A stretch of 64,000 nt of DNA from Miscanthus floridulus (Eukaryota > Streptophyta > Magnoliopsida > Poales > Poaceae), in contig NC_089598.1 of assembly GCF_019320115.1 (NCBI RefSeq), forward strand, positions 29,575,069 to 29,639,068. The letters run 5' to 3'. This document shows positions 23,857 through 35,419 of this stretch, in pieces. A program made the translations under genes and the position numbers. The first letter of the stretch is position 1, and the number at the start of each line of letters is the position of its first letter. Below the pieces are notes generated by a model. The model did not search any database. It was given only the letters and a program-made list of their open reading frames with translations, and was not told where the DNA came from.

Positions 23857-26435
23857 GTATTCCCACCCCTTCTCTTCCCTTCCTGCTGTGCGAAACCGAG
23901 CACCCAAACCCTAACTTAAATCTATTTGGCTATTTGATGTCTACTAGCTTCGAAATTTTTGCAAAAATTATCGGTTGTACATGTCCCTTTACTGGGTCTG
24001 CCCTTGTGCTAGTACTAACAGTAGCCGCTACTGTTTACAGTATTTCCTTCAATGAACACGTGAAGAATAAATTGAGAAATAACATGGGGGATCAACACTT
24101 GAACAATTGCCTTTTCCCATTTGTTGAGGGACAGTTCCTTTTTAAGCTAAGTATGGTGATAATAATCAGCCTTCCAAGCAATGGATCATGATGTTAAAAT
24201 TAAATTGTAATTTCATTGAATATTTTGTTATTCCATTATTCCACGCATGCCTGAACAATTTCAATCATTATCGATATTGTGAACTTCTTTTTCTTTTGAA
24301 CTGAGCATTTTGTTTTGGCTTGGGAAATCGGGACACCCAATTGAAAGATCCTGGCTCCACCACTGGCACCTGCATCATGGAGACATGTCTACAATGGTTC
24401 TATGTTTTATTGGATTGATGTTTGGATTTGTAGCACCTGAGTTCATTAGGTCTTTTCTTGAATTCAGTGTCTAAGATAATATCTCGATTCTTGAACAGTA
24501 TTCTGAACTTCTTCAACTATCTGCTTTCCTGGGTGTTCTATTCTTTTACTTTGGGTATCCTATTTTCACAACATCCTGCTGCCTTTTTTTTTTGAGTGTT
24601 GGTCTGGGGTTCACGTTGGGGTGATATTTCAGAACATTCTTTTTGCCTGTTGAACTTCTGCTGCTCACTGAGTAAAGGTGAAAGCACAGCTGGGCTCGTA
24701 GTTGTAGGGGCTCAGGAGATGGTGAAAGAAGCAGACCACGTGACAACTTAACAAAGTGCTAGACGGAGCTATTGGCATCGGATACAGGTGCTATTTAGCA
24801 AGGGGAAGAAAAATAATGATAGGTGGGTAAACCCAGCTAGGGGGAGTGGTATGCATGCTATTTAACCTTTTTTCTTATCTGAGAGTGAACTGTTCTCAAA
24901 CAGTCATATGATTGCTTTGTCAATTAGTTGATAGAATTGTGATAGATGGGATATAATTTCTCGGTTGCATAGCAGTTTCTGGGCACGACGAGAGAGCTGT
25001 GCTCACCACTGTGATGGGCTTCAATTCCTCTTTTTACTAACATATATCCATGTCTATAGTTTCATTCCTAACTTGAAAGGTTCTTTTTCAACACTGGATT
25101 TCATCTTGCTAGGTTTGACCTGTAGAGATTGATTCCTTCATGGAACAATCCATGTTCAAACAAAGGTGTCCCATGTGTATCCATAGCCTTCCCTGTTTTG
25201 AGAATATCATATTTCTTCGTAGTATGTGCGCCTTTTATGATCATTCACCTGTTCCTGGATAAGTAGGTTTTCTACCAACCAAATACAATCAACCTAGAAT
25301 CAGCAGCTGAGAGTGGTGCACCCTGCTTTTGTCCTCTGCCCATGTTGTCACCTTATGAGCAGCCAAATTTCATGCTTCTTCCAGATCCTTCATGTCTCCT
25401 GAGTCCTGATTGAGCTTGTGAAGGTAGATATTGCCTAGTAGGGCTGATAGTAGTACACTGGAGACCATAAGAAAAGGTAGACTGAAGCTATAACAGAGGT
25501 ATACCATGGCAGATAATTTACAATTTTCTTACTATTACAGTCTTCAAAACAAAGAATTAGTCAATGTTCAAGTGGAGCGAATGTTCGCAATTCAATATGC
25601 TTCGCCCTGTGGTGCTGTATGGTACTTCAGCTGGATTTTACACCAACTCTGTTCACTGATAGCGTTACTGACTCTTTTCCGACATTTCTTGAAAGCAGAT
25701 CACACTCACTGCTTCGTGCCTAGTTAGGCTTTGAAATACTAGGAACAAAGATCTTCCGGAATCAATGTTGTACTCAATCCTCTCTGGCTGGAGAGGGGGA
25801 TCATATTAAGCAGAGTATTCAGAGGCTAAGGTTAATGGAAGCGTTGAAGAGAGATAGAAGGCATGGGGTCCTTTCAACTTTGTTGAGACTTTCACAACAT
25901 ACCAGTGGATAGTGCCATCCAACTTTGTACTCAATCCTCTCCCAGTTATCTCTTTTTTAGTCCACACTGTTCTTTCTCTCTAAATTTCATCAAAGACAAA
26001 CATTCATTCCTACTTGTTTATAGAAAGATCTTCGTCACGGACTTCACCTTAGACTGATGGAATAAAGCTAAGAAGTAGGCTGAATGGAAAAGGGAAAGGT
26101 ACAAGGGCTGCCATTGCTTGCAAGGGGATTGAACTTCCAAGAAGAACAAGCGATGAGCGCTTTATTGATCAAGTGCATATGTTTTCTTGCTCCTTTCTAT
26201 ACACAAATTCCTGACTGAACTTAAGTCCACAGTTTGATTTATCTTCTGATGTCGGGGTTAACACATTCACCTTACATGTCTGAAGCTCACGGATCTCATT
26301 CATTGAGGAAACATTGCTGCACTAAGGTGCTCCACAGATGCTTTTTTATTTCTCTTTTGTTCTATGGACGTGGAGAAACATGAGGGGAAAGTGTGTGTGT
26401 TTTTCAATTTATAGGATATTAGGTCTAGAAGACTA

Positions 26436-26628
26436 GGGCTGTGTTTGGGACCACTTTTAATTGGATTATCGAGCGCTGGCCGCGAGAATCGTGCCAAATA
26501 GAGCCATGGCTCAGGCAATTCTTTTCACCACGCAAGGCATGCGCCGCGAGTTTTGAACTGACCAGTCCATTCTGATGCTATGGCTGCGGTATGGCTGCCG
26601 CACTGCTACTGCAGATCTAAACACGGCC
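26436..26628. mobile_element. MITE in intron 1 of the MAIN-like gene
   Basis: The ends are inverted: GGGCTGTGTTTGGGA at 26436 and CTAAACACGGCC ending at 26628. Length is about 190 bp with no coding. The TIR form suggests a hAT-like MITE; no clear 8-bp target duplication was seen. Confidence 0.55.
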
Positions 26629-26806
26629 AAGGACTGCAGAAAATCGATTTTCTAAAAAAGATTAGTGATGAATTCCCGTTCTTTTAAGCATGTCATGTTC
26701 AATAACTGATTAACAGCTTTGCTTTTTAGCAGTCAGTCATCAATCGTCTATGGCATCTTCCTTTCTGAATTCATGATGTTGATAACACAGGGCTATGTAA
26801 AGGGGG

Positions 26807-29160
26807 ATGTCTCCTACAAAGAGAAGAGGAGGTGGTCGCTGTGGTCATGGTCGTGGAAGAGGTGCTGTGGCAGAAAAAGATATGGATCATCTCGAAACCT
26901 CTGCACCTTCTTCACCGAGTACCTCTGACAGGGAAGATCAGCCTGTGTTGATTCCAAGACAATCCCCAGCTTGCTATGTAGGACCATCAGAAGTATCCTC
27001 CACGTTACTCAACCCTAAGATCAACCATCGTTCCGATGCGATTTTTGGTGATCAGGTTTCTTTAATGACATTGGTTTTTTCCATAGCTCATCATAAGTTT
27101 CATGAGACTGAATTGTACATTTCCACTGAATCTTAATGTTGCAGGCAGTGGAGCAGTTGAAGTTACGTCATCACAAGCCTTTGAAATTTCATGAGAGATA
27201 TCGGCCTTATCTGAGAGATGCAGGTTTGCTTGGGCTCGCACAAATTTGCCAGAAGATGCCTCAGTTGGACAAAGCATTGATTACTGCCCTTGTTGAGCGT
27301 TGGAGGCCAGAGACCCATAGCTTCCACTTGGCCTCCGGGGAGATAACTGTTACACTTCAAGATGTCGCAATGTTGTTTGCTCTTCCTATTGATGGCCGTC
27401 CGGTTTGTTCTACCACTGATCATGATTATGCGCAAGTGGTCCTTGATTGTTTAGGCCAGGATGCAAGGGGGCCAGCAATGCCTGGAAAGTCCTTCCTGCA
27501 TTACAAATGGCTTAAGAAAAACTTCTATGAATTACCAGAGGAGGCGGATGATATGAAAGTTGAAAGGCATGTTCGAGCATATATACTGAGCCTTTTATGC
27601 GGGGTGCTCTTTCCAGATGGGACAGGAAGGATGAGTCTGATATATCTTCCTCTGATTGCTGATCTTTCACGTGTTAGCACATACAGCTGGGGTTCTGCAG
27701 TTCTGTCATTCCTGTACCGATCTCTTTGCTCGGTTGCCTCCTCCCACAATATCAAGAATATTGGCGGTTCATTGCTTCTCTTGCAGCTTTGGAGTTGGGA
27801 GCGCTTTCATGTTGGCAGACCATTGGTTCGGTCTCCTTTATGCACAGAGATAGGCATTGAACAGGACTTACCTCCAATCGGCTTCCGTTGGGTGGGGGCA
27901 CGCACACAAAGTGAGAATGCTACTCGCTGCCTTAAGCAGTACAGAGATGAACTGAACCTTCAGCGAGTTGATCAGGTGAAGTGGGAACCCTACCTGCAGA
28001 TAGAGTCCTCAACCTTACCCCCACTTTGTACAAGAGACGCGGACCTGTGGCTTACACAAGCTCCATTAATAAACTTCCCTATAGTTGAAATGTATTTGCC
28101 CGAGCGAGTGATGCGGCAATTCGGGCTTCGACAATGCATTCCACCACCTTTCCGGCCTACGCTACAGTCATTACATCGTATTAGCAGACGTGGCAAAGAA
28201 CGAGAGAACTGGGAAGAAACACACCATGAGTATATCCAGGAATGGGAAGCACGACAACAGCGCATATTTCGAGATACAGAGCAATATGACCCATCTTCTT
28301 ATGAGGAGTATCTGCGCTGGTACTCAGGAGCAACACGGCGGTACCTTGTCCCAGCAACCAGTGATGACATAGAAGCGGGACCTTCAGCTCCAACTGATGA
28401 TTCCTTAGATCTTCAGTACCAAGCCAAGTCTCCAATAATCCGCAAAGCAGTAAAACACTAATCTCTTATTTAGTTCACATTTCTGGAAATAATTTTCATG
28501 CACTGTTTAAGATTTGAGTACAAGCACAACTTCTTCAATCAAATTACTATGCATATAGTGAACCAGTATTTAATTTGAAGTATTCCCTAACTGTTGTAGG
28601 TTGATAAACTGGAAGGTATGGTGAAGAAGGCCAAGAGAGCCATGACAACTACAGCTGATGCAACCACTCAAGCCTTGGTTGCTGAGTTTTTGCATGGCTT
28701 TGAAGATGTCTTGCAAGATCTTGGTGAGATCCAGAATAATAGTGACTCAGCTGTTCCACCTTTTCATTCGGATACTAGTCCACATGTTGATGCAGCTGCA
28801 AGTCAACATACACCTCAACTTTTGCTTGAAGCTCAAGAAAATATAGATACCAACCAAGAAGGGCAACAAGAGGAAGATGAAGAACTTAACACAGTGGAGC
28901 GCGCTTCATTTGCCCTGGAGCCTATGGAAGAGGAAAACGACTTCTCGATCAATGTGCTCCCTGAAAATCCTTCACTGGGTGTGGAGGAAAACTGTGATTC
29001 AGCTGCACCAGCCACTGAGATTTGTGATGCAGCCACTCCCGTGACTGATTTGGTTGTTCCTCGATCGGATGAGGATCTCCATCAAGATCAACATCTAGAA
29101 GACCACCTTGAAATGGAGCAGACTATATTGATGGTGGACTATATTGATGGTGGAGCCTAA
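26807..29160 (+). CDS. MAIL-like: MAIN/MAIL-type plant mobile domain protein, C-terminus altered by a 16-bp duplication
   Basis: Three coding exons (26807-27055, 27145-28449, 28600-29160) join in phase and give 704 residues. Acceptor ACACAG at 26790 sits 16 bases before the ATG. The start is basic and Gly/Arg-rich (KRRGGGRCGHGRGRG). Exon 2 is an uninterrupted PMD: FHERYRPYLRDAGLLGLA, ALVERWRPETHSFHL, GEITVTLQDVAMLFALPIDG, YSWGSAVLSFLYRSLC, LLLLQLWSWERF and VEMYLPERVMRQFGLRQ. Exon 3 is an acidic tail. Arabidopsis MAIN and MAIL1 are nuclear proteins that act with the phosphatase-like PP7L in silencing transposons; a similar role here is inference. A 16-bp tandem repeat at 29122-29153 shifts the frame, and translation ends seven codons later at 29158-29160. 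No stop interrupts the PMD, unlike the MULE copies. Confidence 0.88.
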
Positions 29161-29700
29161 GTGTGAGGAACAGGACGACCCAGGGTTAGTAGCTCTAGGT
29201 ACTGAATCATGTACCGTACAGCAGAGCCTTGAAGTAGTAGAGGCTGAGGATCAGGAAAACCCTAGCACAGCTGAACATGGCGTCATGATAGTGGAGCATA
29301 CCGGTGAGGAAAACAACAATTGCAATGGCATTTATTCTTCCTGCCCACCGTCATCTGCCATTGTTGATCCCATCCAAATCGAGCAGTGATTATCTGTGTT
29401 AGTTAATGTAGGGATTAGAAGCATTTTTTTTAAGATTTGACATGAGATTGTTAGTTCTTTTGTTGCTGGTGGCATGGGGTTGATTCTGTAACTTGTTTCG
29501 TCGTGATTATCCTGATATCATCAGTCACAGTAAAATTGTTTGCCTCGTGCAGTTGTGCCGATGGCAATTGTCGCAACTCTATCAAACCATCGCCCATGTT
29601 GCTCCAATTGCCATGCCTGTGATTTGTGAACGGCTCTTGTATATTAATCCAAATGTCATGCGTGTAAGTTCTGACTGGCGACAGTGGCAGTGACCGGCCT
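29161..29700 (+). other. Former C-terminal coding sequence and 3' UTR of the MAIN-like gene
   Basis: In the frame that would follow if one 16-bp unit were absent, 29161-29389 stays open (EPKCEEQDDPGLVALG at its start, AIVDPIQIEQ at its end). It has the same acidic, Gln/Glu-rich makeup as exon 3, ending at TGA 29387-29389. This marks it as former coding sequence, now 3' UTR. 29390-29700 is AT-rich and probably the rest of the 3' UTR. Confidence 0.7.
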
Positions 29701-29850
29701 TGTGCAGGCTTCTTCTAGCCCTGTACAGTAATGTTCTCGTGCTTTCTGCTGCCACATGCTCATGTGTCCCAAATCATGGTTGCCAGGGTGCCTTGAACAG
29801 GCATGTCAGTGTCCCAAATCATGGTTGCCAGGGTCCCAAATCATGGTTGC

Positions 29851-29984
29851 CTGTTTGGCATACCCCATATCTGGCTTGTTCGACTTCTTTTTTCAACTGG
29901 AACAGTGTTTTTCTCTCACAACAATTTAGCCAGAACAATATTTTTCAGCCAATTTCAGCAAAAATTTAGCCAGCCGAACGGGGC
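29851..29984 (-). mobile_element. hAT-like MITE (GCCCCGTTCGGCTGGC family)
   Basis: It ends AGCCAGCCGAACGGGGC at 29984 and has CATATCTGGCTTGTTCG near 29868. The interior AACAGTGTTTTTCTCTCACA is typical of a very common grass MITE. Just upstream, CCCAAATCATGGTTGCC occurs three times (29766-29850). Confidence 0.65.
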
Positions 29985-30217
29985 TACATCATGAACCCAT
30001 ATGTCAGATGCGCATTCACACAGAATGGGTAAGACAATGAACCCGTTGAATTTGTTGAATGATTTGTTAAGAATATTGTGGGAGTGTCATAGCTCCTTGG
30101 CACTGTAGGTCACATATATTGCCACCAGCACTGTTCACAACCCCCCTCCCCCCGGCGAAAAAAAAAGTGCGCCGAGTTAGTAGTTCACAAACATTGACCA
30201 AACTGTTTGGCCGTTTA

Positions 30218-30312
30218 GGCCCTGTTCGGCTGGTAGAATTTTGGTTGAAAAACACTGTTCTGGATGAAAAAAGAAGCCGAACAAACCGAATATAAGGTAA
30301 ACCGAACGGGCC
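30218..30312 (+). mobile_element. hAT-like MITE, same family, opposite orientation
   Basis: It begins GGCCCTGTTCGGCTGG at 30218, contains TTGAAAAACACTGTTCTGG, and ends ACCGAACGGGCC at 30312. It is shorter than the copy at 29851. Confidence 0.65.
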
Positions 30313-30747
30313 TATGGGTCGTAGCCTCATTGGTGTCTTATTCACCTGCCGACAAAGCCCTGAAAGCGAAACGCTTCTGCTCCGAGCCGGAGCGTTCCTA
30401 TCAGTCGGAGCGTTCCGATAAGAAGCTGATGCTTTGTCAGGTGTCAGCTGTATGTATGGTTGACAGGCTGAACGCGGAGACAGAAAAATCCGGTGTAAAC
30501 CAGCTCGCAAGGTGCTACTAAAGTACTAGTATGTTGTAAGATTAATGAAAACTCTTTAAAACATGGTCAAATTGAAGATGCTATGTACTCGTCTGGAAAG
30601 AAGGCGTGACAAATTGCACGCAAAAATTCCTCTGTTGCTTTCCAACGTCTACCATCACAGTGAAAGACTTTTTTTTTCACCTACTAGTATTTTTAGTACT
30701 AAAAAGATCTACCTTTTCTTTGTACAAACACTACTAGTGAGTAGCGA

Positions 30748-32091
30748 CTAGAGTGAAGCTACAAGGCTGTCGCACCGTGCCGAAGCGAAAGACAGCCGGT
30801 CGTTCTCGAGGTCGTACACGACGTGCGTGTTCTGCTGCTGGAAGTTGCCGATGACGGTCTGCTCCCCGGGCGCCGCGTCCAGCACGACGCACATGACGCG
30901 CGCACCGAGGTCCTCGAACACGTAGTTGCCGCGCGGCAGCTCCCAGTCGGCGCCCTCCAGGTGCAGCGTCAGCGACGGGACGGGCGGGCGGCGCCAGAGC
31001 GCCGTCACGGGGAGCGCGAAGCAGAGGTCGAGCGCCGACCCCTCCACGCCGCTGGGCGGCAGCCCGACCTGCGCCGCGAACTCCGCCTTCACGGCCTCGT
31101 ACACTTGGTCGGGGAGCGTCGTGATGGACGCGCCGGAGTCGATGATCGTCGACCGGAACTTGGCCTCCGGGACCGGCAGCCGTGTCTTGCCCACGGATAT
31201 GCCCTTGAGCGACAGGAAGTAGAGCGACGGCTGCGAGGGGTTCTTGAGGAGCGGGGTGGTCCGGACCTCGCCGCTGATGTGCGCGTGGCTGTAGAGCGCG
31301 GCCGCCGGCGCGCCGCCGAGAGTGAGGAGGCTGCTCTTGGACTCGAACATGGAGGTGAAGCAGTGGGAGAAGCTCGTGACGTTGAGCTGGGAGGGCAGCG
31401 ACCACCTCCCCCTGCCGAAGCCGGCAACGCCGGTCTCGTTCGACTGGAACACGCCCTTGTTCAAGTGGCCGCAGCCGAAGGTCAGGCGCCGCGTGGGGAG
31501 GCCGTCGCCATTGCCGCCGCCGAAGGTGAAGCGGTCGGTGGCGATCTCGCCGACGGTGACCGACTTGTCGCCGTAGTGGTAGACGTAGGCGCAGCTCCGG
31601 TTGTTGCCCCAGCTCCGGCCGCCGCCGCCGCACGACGTGAACGGGAGCGCGCGGCACCGCGGCGCGCCGCAGGGGAGCGCGGCGTACGTGGAGGACGCCG
31701 CGGGGTCCAGGACCGGGAGGCCCTGGTCGAAGCAGTCGCGGCAGGGCGCGCACTGCGTCCAGACGAGGTCGCTGCCGGTGTCGAGCGTCAGCGCCACGGG
31801 CCGCGGCGGCGTGCCGACCGCCAGGCGCACCAGGTACTCGTTCGTCACGATCCCGCCGCCGCCGGCGCCGAGCCCGGCGCCCACGGGGCGGCGCTCGTCG
31901 TCGTGCGAGGCGGACAGGAGCCGGCGGCGCGCCCTGGCGCGGTGCGCCATTCGCCGCACGAGCTCGGGCCTCGTGAGGCCGTGGCCGGCGTCGGCGTGCG
32001 TGAGCAGCGCCGCCACGACGCCGGCGCCGGAGACAGGCACCGCGCGCACGGGGAGCACGATCAGTACCAGCAACGCCACGAGCTGCTTCAT
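30748..32091 (-). CDS. Nepenthesin-like (A1B) aspartic protease, single exon
   Basis: Intronless, 447 residues if started at 32089-32091 (MKQLVALLVLIVLP), which gives a clean signal peptide. An in-frame ATG 12 codons upstream (32125-32127) would put a polar stretch before it and is less likely. Active site 1 is DTGSDLVWTQCAPC (about residue 104). Active site 2 is IIDSGASITTLP (about 316-327), with Asp-Ser-Gly kept and Ala where Thr is usual. The nepenthesin-type Cys-rich insert is present (CAPCRDCFDQ, ALPCGAPRCRAL, RSCAYVYHYGD). Near the end are VIGNFQQQNTHVVYDLEND and CDSLVA. Such proteases are secreted or plastidial and cleave proteins at acid pH. GC content is very high, so antisense frames are long but spurious. 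Confidence 0.93.
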   Translation of the reverse strand: MKQLVALLVLIVLPVRAVPVSGAGVVAALLTHADAGHGLTRPELVRRMAHRARARRRLLSASHDDERRPVGAGLGAGGGGIVTNEYLVRLAVGTPPRPVALTLDTGSDLVWTQCAPCRDCFDQGLPVLDPAASSTYAALPCGAPRCRALPFTSCGGGGRSWGNNRSCAYVYHYGDKSVTVGEIATDRFTFGGGNGDGLPTRRLTFGCGHLNKGVFQSNETGVAGFGRGRWSLPSQLNVTSFSHCFTSMFESKSSLLTLGGAPAAALYSHAHISGEVRTTPLLKNPSQPSLYFLSLKGISVGKTRLPVPEAKFRSTIIDSGASITTLPDQVYEAVKAEFAAQVGLPPSGVEGSALDLCFALPVTALWRRPPVPSLTLHLEGADWELPRGNYVFEDLGARVMCVVLDAAPGEQTVIGNFQQQNTHVVYDLENDRLSFASARCDSLVASL

Positions 32092-32481
32092 CCCTTGTAT
32101 TGAGATTACAGGAGCTTTGCACTGCATATTTATGCGTCCTAAAGCACGCGGCTAGTCATGGCGATTAGAGACTCGTAGATGAAGCACTGGATATAGTAGT
32201 TCAGAGGAGTGAGGAGGAGAAGCAGTTGGGTGATGTGCCACCGATGCCTACTTGTTGGCAGAAGCCGGTGACATTGTTTTTGTCAAAAGAAAAGAACATT
32301 GTATACGCCGTCGTTTTGGCATGTACTCCACTTTCTTCAATATTTTGTACCCTCGGCGCGACAAAGCAAGACGTAGGTAAGAACTGGTGAAGACGCCCAG
32401 GGACGGCACCAGCGTGTATGTTTGACCCCTCCTCGACTGCCTTGTGTAAACACAGCAGAAGGCAGGATGGACAATTGGACA

Positions 32482-32644
32482 TACTCCCTCCAGTCCCAAC
32501 TCCCAAATAAGTGCGCTTCTACCTTTTAAAATTTATCTCCAAATAAGTGTATTTATAGGTTTAGCCCAACTAATTATAGTAGACTTTTTTACTCTCTTTA
32601 CTTTCAAAGTGCAATCATTATATGAAAAACGTGCAATGGGACGG
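32482..32644. mobile_element. Stowaway-like MITE, right end degraded
   Basis: CATACTCCCTCCAGTCCCAA at 32480 is the familiar Stowaway end (TA + CTCCCTCCGTCCC), followed by AATAAGTG words at 32507 and 32532. The expected GGGACGGAGGGAGTA right end is reduced to AATGGGACGG near 32634. Confidence 0.6.
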
Positions 32645-33032
32645 TCGCGGAAAAAATACAATCATTATATGTAATTGATCTTACTTATTTTCTTCTTCTT
32701 TTGACGCAATGCGAACAATCTTATCGAGCTGCTGTGGAACACGAAATATGACATAGTAGTTTGTTTCTTTTTTTTCCGAAGGAAATGTATAAACCTGCCC
32801 TACATGACAGATCAGAACATCTTGGTTAGGTGACAGCAGATAATTTAGGACGAAGCTGAGCTATGCACAAACGGAGGTCAGAAATAAACTGTAAACACCA
32901 CAAAATTGGACTAATTAGTTCCTCGAATCGACAAAGCCCTTGGAAGAAGATACTATAATATTCATCTGTGCTGTACTATACTATCAATACTTCTAGGCAA
33001 TTGAACTTCAATGCCACAAACTTTTGGTATGC

Positions 33033-33474
33033 TCAACCAATCAAAGCAGACTGTGCCCTAAGGACAAGGAGGATCTGCTTGCAAAGATCTTCCAAAAACT
33101 CTGAATATGCAACTGGCTTTATCTCATTAAATTTTGCAAGGAAAGAATGTTTGATAGCATCGATAAGTACTTCACACAAAAAGACCAATGACGCATTAAT
33201 AAGAAAGCCGTCAAACCATGGACCCTCTGCTTCCAACACATTTTGAGCAAGAACAAATAGCAGAAAGGCCGTGATGTGAAATCGCTCAATGATGTCATAG
33301 TATATACCAAATTATGAAGATTCTCTTTGCTAACACGCTTACATACATTACTTTTTAATCTCAGCAAAATTGTTTGATACCAGTAGAGCCAATAATGCAT
33401 TGTTGTGGGCAGTAATACATGTTGACAGGGTGATCGCCTGAGCTAACAAGACAAATGAATGTACAACAAATGCA
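33033..33474 (-). pseudogene. TAPT1-like: TAPT1/POD1-like (DUF747) gene fragment
   Basis: Three minus-strand blocks in different frames follow the order of plant TAPT1/POD1. They are HSFVLLAQAITLSTCITAHN with ALLALLVSNNFAEIK (33351-33474), SNVCKRVSKENLHNLVY (about 33300-33355), and LEAEGPWFDGFLINAS with IDAIKHSFLAKFNEIKPV and YSEFLEDLCKQ (33033-33239). A frameshift near 33300 breaks the middle, and the rest of the protein (N-terminus and the part after LCKQ) is absent. POD1 is an ER membrane protein in pollen tube guidance. This remnant cannot encode it. The blocks run together without visible introns, so a processed copy is possible. Confidence 0.7.
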
Positions 33475-33664
33475 ACAACGGCTATCGCCTCTCTCGATCT
33501 TAATACAATGATACGCACGCTTTTTACGTATTCGAGAAAGAAGAAAACAACAACAACAATGGCTATCGCCTCGTCCAAAATGAACCGCATCATTCAGATC
33601 CCAATAACACAATCGGTCGGTGCTGTGTTGAGGCTTGCTTTGTCTCAAAGTCATGGCTTTTATT

Positions 33665-34007
33665 AGACTGTGTTTAGTTCGCGAAATGAACATTTTTGAT
33701 GTCACATCGGATGTTTCGGGGATGTCGGAAGGGGTTTTCGGATACTAATAAAAAAAATTAATTACATAGCTCGTCTGAAAACTACGAGACGAATTTATTA
33801 AGCCTAATTAATTCATCATTAACGCATGTTAGTTACTGTAGCACATATGCCTAATCATGGACTAATTAGTCTTAAAACATTCGTCTCGTGATTTTCAACC
33901 AAACTGTGCAATTAGTTTTTTTTCGTCTATATTTAATACTCCATACATGTGTCGCAAGATTCGATGTGATAATTTAGGGTGAAAATTTTTTGGAACTAAA
34001 CCAGGCC
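33665..34007. mobile_element. 340-bp MITE (TGTTTAGTTCC family)
   Basis: The ends ACTGTGTTTAGTTCGCG (33666) and TTGGAACTAAACCAGGCC (34007) are imperfect inverted repeats. The interior words GAGACGAATTTATTAAGCC, ATGGACTAATTAG and ACATCGAATCT-like sequences are those of a very abundant grass MITE. A relative lies at 35175. Confidence 0.65.
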
Positions 34008-34533
34008 TTAGTGCATCAACTGTTGCTTCATTCGGGGAAGAAAAGGATCGCACGATATCTACAGAAATGGCGTTTCATGGTTGTTTTGGGCTTCAACCCT
34101 GAAACGCACGACTCCATCCCAAAAGGAAACCCTGACGCTGACGGAGACCGGCAGCACTGGCACCTCACTGATCCCTTTTGACAAAAACGTCCAGTAAACC
34201 GTTGTTTTCACCAACCACCTGGCGGGGGAGGCGTCTTTGTCCGCACCGGCCGGAAATCATCGCATCCATCGGGGGCCGCCCGGCCGGTGTGCAGACTGCA
34301 GAGAGCAGAGTCAACCAGGGTGGGTAGGCGAGCTCCACCACCGGTACGAACGCTCCTCTCACCTCTCTCCAGATGGCTATTTTTCTTCCTCTAGGGATAA
34401 CTAATTGTAGCCTGTAGCTGTAGTGATGATCAGAGTAGCTTTGGTTCCTGCAATCAGCGTGAGGCGTGGTGCCTGATGCAATCATGCAATCGGTTTTGAG
34501 GCTGGAAAGAATGGTGTGATAAGATTTTCTTCA

Positions 34534-34650
34534 GCCTGTTCGCTTGTTGGTTTCAGCTAGCCCAAACTAGTCAGTCAACAGTGTTTTCCTCTCACAACAA
34601 ACCAGCACCAGCCAGTTCAAACCAGCCCAGAAACCAACCAGCGAACAGGC
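34534..34650. mobile_element. hAT-like MITE with GCCTGTTCGC ends
   Basis: The left end GCCTGTTCGCTTGTTGGTTTC and right end GAAACCAACCAGCGAACAGGC are inverted repeats with one mismatch. The interior CAGTGTTTTCCTCTCACAAC is characteristic. Confidence 0.75.
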
Positions 34651-35174
34651 CGAAGCGGTCTTGCCTATCATGTGGTCGCGGCTCTGTGTGCGTCTTTTTT
34701 AACAACAAAAACTGTATTGTGATTTCGATGTTGTATGTAGTTCCACGGAGAAAAAAAAAAGCTTTGGATTTTCTATGCCATCTGAAACTACAAAGAGATA
34801 AGTATTTTTTATAAGAGTCATAACATATTTAACAAAAAAAAAGAGGAATCCACTAGTAAGATTCTTGCTCTTCAGTGTCGGCCTTATGATAATGCAGGCC
34901 TCGTGGCTAGGCAAACTGTCAAGATCACTTACCAGACACTTCGGGAGGAGGGTCACCTCCCACTTAACAGCAAGCAAACAGATTAAGAGCTCATCTATCC
35001 CCTTGTTATTTCTGCGAGCGAGGCGGGTCAATGACATGTTGACAATGCGCAAAAACATATACTCTTGCACACGTACGACCAACCAGATCCCTGTAGACAT
35101 TAAAAAAAAACAGATCCCTGTAGTGTAGCGACCACTGGTCAATAAACATGCACCTAGCTGCCCTCTTTTTTCTA

Positions 35175-35417
35175 TGCCTGTGTTTAGTTGCCACGCCAAA
35201 TTCCAAAAAAGTACTACAGTACCCATCACATCAAATTTTGCGATACGTGCATGAAGCATTAAATGTAGGCGAAAATAAAAACTAATTGCACAGTTTGGTT
35301 GGAAATCACGAGACGAACGTTTTGAGTCTAATTAGACCATGATTGAACACTAATTGCCAAATAAAAACAAAAGTGCTACGGTAGCCCAAAATCCAAAATT
35401 CACTCAACTAAACACCC
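35175..35417. mobile_element. MITE (TGTTTAGTTCC family), shorter copy
   Basis: It starts GCCTGTGTTTAGTTGCCA and ends CTCAACTAAACACCC. The middle has ACTAATTGCACAGTTTGGT, GAGACGAACGTTTTGAG and ACAAAAGTGCTACGGTAGCC, matching the family at 33665 in the opposite reading. Confidence 0.65.
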
Positions 35418-35419
35418 TT

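Noticed and set aside
23610..24191. 193-codon frame through the MAIN-like leader
   Set aside because: It runs across a good donor at 23857 into AT-rich intron and has no domain. The PMD start is at 26807 after a clear acceptor.
24190..26780. Short frames between the MAIN-like leader and first coding exon, for example 25506-25727
   Set aside because: They have no domain, and the stretch is best explained as one long intron with a MITE.
30734..32122. Long minus frame (462 codons) and plus frame 30823-32103 over the aspartic protease
   Set aside because: Both are Arg/Ala/Gly-rich shadows caused by very high GC. Only the frame ending at 30748 has protease motifs.
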